A stretch of DNA of 33,119 nt, from NCBI RefSeq assembly GCF_030145815.1, contig NZ_JAIXHL010000032.1:1-33119 (forward strand), read 5' to 3'. A program made the translations under genes and the position numbers. The notes below the pieces were generated by a model. That model did no database searches, had not been told where the DNA came from, and saw nothing but the letters and a program-made list of their open reading frames with translations. Position 1 is the first letter of the stretch; every line of letters starts with the position of its first letter. Source of the DNA: Sphingomonas sp. GTDB lineage: Bacteria > Pseudomonadota > Alphaproteobacteria > Sphingomonadales > Sphingomonadaceae. Positions 32,140 to 33,119 of the stretch are shown one piece after another.

Positions 32140-33119
32140 TCAGAACAGGCCGAGCGCGTGCTCGTCATAGGAGACGAGCAGGTTCTTGGTCTGCTGATAA
32201 TGGTCGAGCATCATCCGGTGATTTTCACGCCCGAAGCCCGACGCCTTGTATCCGCCGAAGGCGGCATGGGCGGGGTACTGATGATAGCAGTTGGTCCAGA
32301 CCCGCCCGGCCTCGATCGCGCGGCCGAGCCGGTAGGCGGTGTTGCCGCTCCGGGTCCAGACGCCCGCGCCAAGACCGTAGGCGGTGTCGTTGGCAAGTGC
32401 GATCGCCTCCTCGACCGTCTTGAAGGTGGTGACCGACAGGACGGGACCGAAGATCTCCTCCTGGAAGATGCGCATGTGGTTCTGACCCACGAACACCGTC
32501 GGCTGCACGAAATAGCCCTGGTCGAGCGCACCGCCCGGCAGCGCCCTGGCGCCACCGACCAGACACTGCGCGCCCTCGGCCTTGCCGATATCGATATAGC
32601 CCAGGATCTTGTGGAGCTGGTCCTCCGACGCCTGCGCGCCGACCTGGACCGAGGGGTCGAGCGGATCGCCCTGGCGGATCGCGGCGACGCGCGCCACGGC
32701 GCGCTCGATGAAGCGGTCGAAGATCGACTCATGGATCAGCGCACGCGACGGGCAGGTGCAGACCTCGCCCTTGTTGAACGCGAACAAAGTAAAGCCTTCG
32801 AGCGCCTTGTCGAAGAAGGCATCGTCGTCGTCGAGCACGTCCGCCATGAAGATGTTCGGCGACTTGCCGCCAAGCTCCATAGTCTGGGGGATCAGATGGT
32901 CGGCGGCCGCATGCATGATCTGCTTGCCGGTGACGGTCTCGCCGGTGAACGAGACCTTGGCGATGCGCGGATTGGCGGCGATCGCCTGGCCGACGGTCCG
33001 TCCCGGGCCGGTAACGACATTGAGCACGCCGGGCGGCAGGATGTCGGCGGTGAGCTCGGCGAACATCAGCAAGGTGAGCGGCGTCTGGGATGCGGGTTTG
33101 ATGACGGTGCAGTTGCCCG
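32140..33119 (-). CDS. NAD-dependent aldehyde dehydrogenase (ExaC/AldA type), 5' end outside window
   Basis: The frame stays open to the window edge, so about 326 C-terminal residues are seen of roughly 505. Visible motifs are TVIKPASQTPL, VSFTGETVTGKQIM, MELGGKSPNIF with the general-base Glu, KGEVCTCPSRALI with the catalytic Cys, and EEIFGPVLSVTTFKT. The GEVCTCPSR form is typical of the ExaC/AcoD acetaldehyde dehydrogenases that pair with alcohol dehydrogenases. The active-site signatures seen are intact. It is followed at 25 bases by the alcohol dehydrogenase gene. Confidence 0.92.
   Translation of the reverse strand, partial: GNCTVIKPASQTPLTLLMFAELTADILPPGVLNVVTGPGRTVGQAIAANPRIAKVSFTGETVTGKQIMHAAADHLIPQTMELGGKSPNIFMADVLDDDDAFFDKALEGFTLFAFNKGEVCTCPSRALIHESIFDRFIERAVARVAAIRQGDPLDPSVQVGAQASEDQLHKILGYIDIGKAEGAQCLVGGARALPGGALDQGYFVQPTVFVGQNHMRIFQEEIFGPVLSVTTFKTVEEAIALANDTAYGLGAGVWTRSGNTAYRLGRAIEAGRVWTNCYHQYPAHAAFGGYKASGFGRENHRMMLDHYQQTKNLLVSYDEHALGLF

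Noticed and set aside
30678..32423. A 581-codon plus-strand frame opposite the second oxidase, ADH and ALDH
   Set aside because: It crosses three real genes in antisense and has no signature.
1..33119. CRISPR arrays, tRNA or rRNA genes
   Set aside because: No regularly spaced repeats, cloverleaf-like segments or conserved rRNA stretches were noticed on reading; a dedicated search was not possible.

Overview
The window looks like a GC-rich alphaproteobacterial accessory segment, most likely from a sphingomonad (Sphingomonas, Sphingobium or Novosphingobium type). This rests on the large TonB-dependent receptor paired with PepSY proteins, the FixL/FixJ-type regulators, the copper cluster style and the codon use; no rRNA or other taxonomic marker is present. 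An IS end, broken genes and gene scars suggest a genomic island or plasmid region.

Layout. 1-1111: right end of an IS3-like element inserted into a luxR-type gene, a large DNA dyad, and a winged-helix-like protein of unknown role. 1221-2161 (minus): a DUF2933 protein and an isoprenylcysteine-methyltransferase-like membrane protein. 2414-6302 (plus): a tightly overlapped operon of beta-CASP metallo-beta-lactamase nuclease, AMP/thymidine phosphorylase and PRPP synthetase, plausibly turning RNA or nucleotides into bases and activated ribose. 6425-7500: a frameshifted small gene, a MerR-type operator relic and a FixJ-like regulator. 7527-12000 (minus): cueR, a copper P1B-ATPase under a textbook 19-bp-spacer MerR promoter, copD and copC. 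12134-13409 (plus): a CnrY/CnrX/CnrH-like trio (anti-sigma, periplasmic metal sensor, ECF sigma factor). 13476-17083 (plus): multicopper oxidase copA, copB and a DUF305 membrane protein. 17112-19779 (plus): a haem-PAS FixL-like kinase, FixJ and a lone receiver. 19842-20861: a deleted corA and a tetR fragment. 21600-25748 (plus): TonB receptor and two PepSY proteins; 25752-26552 (minus): a HutC-like repressor. 26633-33119 (minus): DUF411 protein, MFS transporter, a second copB/copA pair, an alcohol dehydrogenase and a partial aldehyde dehydrogenase.

How it fits together. Copper appears to be sensed at two levels. CueR would read cytoplasmic Cu(I) and drive the ATPase. The CnrX-like sensor would read periplasmic metal and free the ECF sigma factor. 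Five places carry the same two-part element, (T)GAGG or AAGG, 17 bases, then CGTATT or CGTATA: before the sigma operon itself, copCD, copAB, the DUF411 gene and the TonB-receptor operon. I infer an ECF regulon that joins periplasmic copper handling (CopC/D, CopA/B, DUF411) to an outer-membrane receptor. The receptor operon also carries a palindromic GntR/HutC-type site, so it may be under two controls. The FixLJ module adds a likely oxygen or redox input. The regulon and cross-links are inference; the gene identities are mostly secure.
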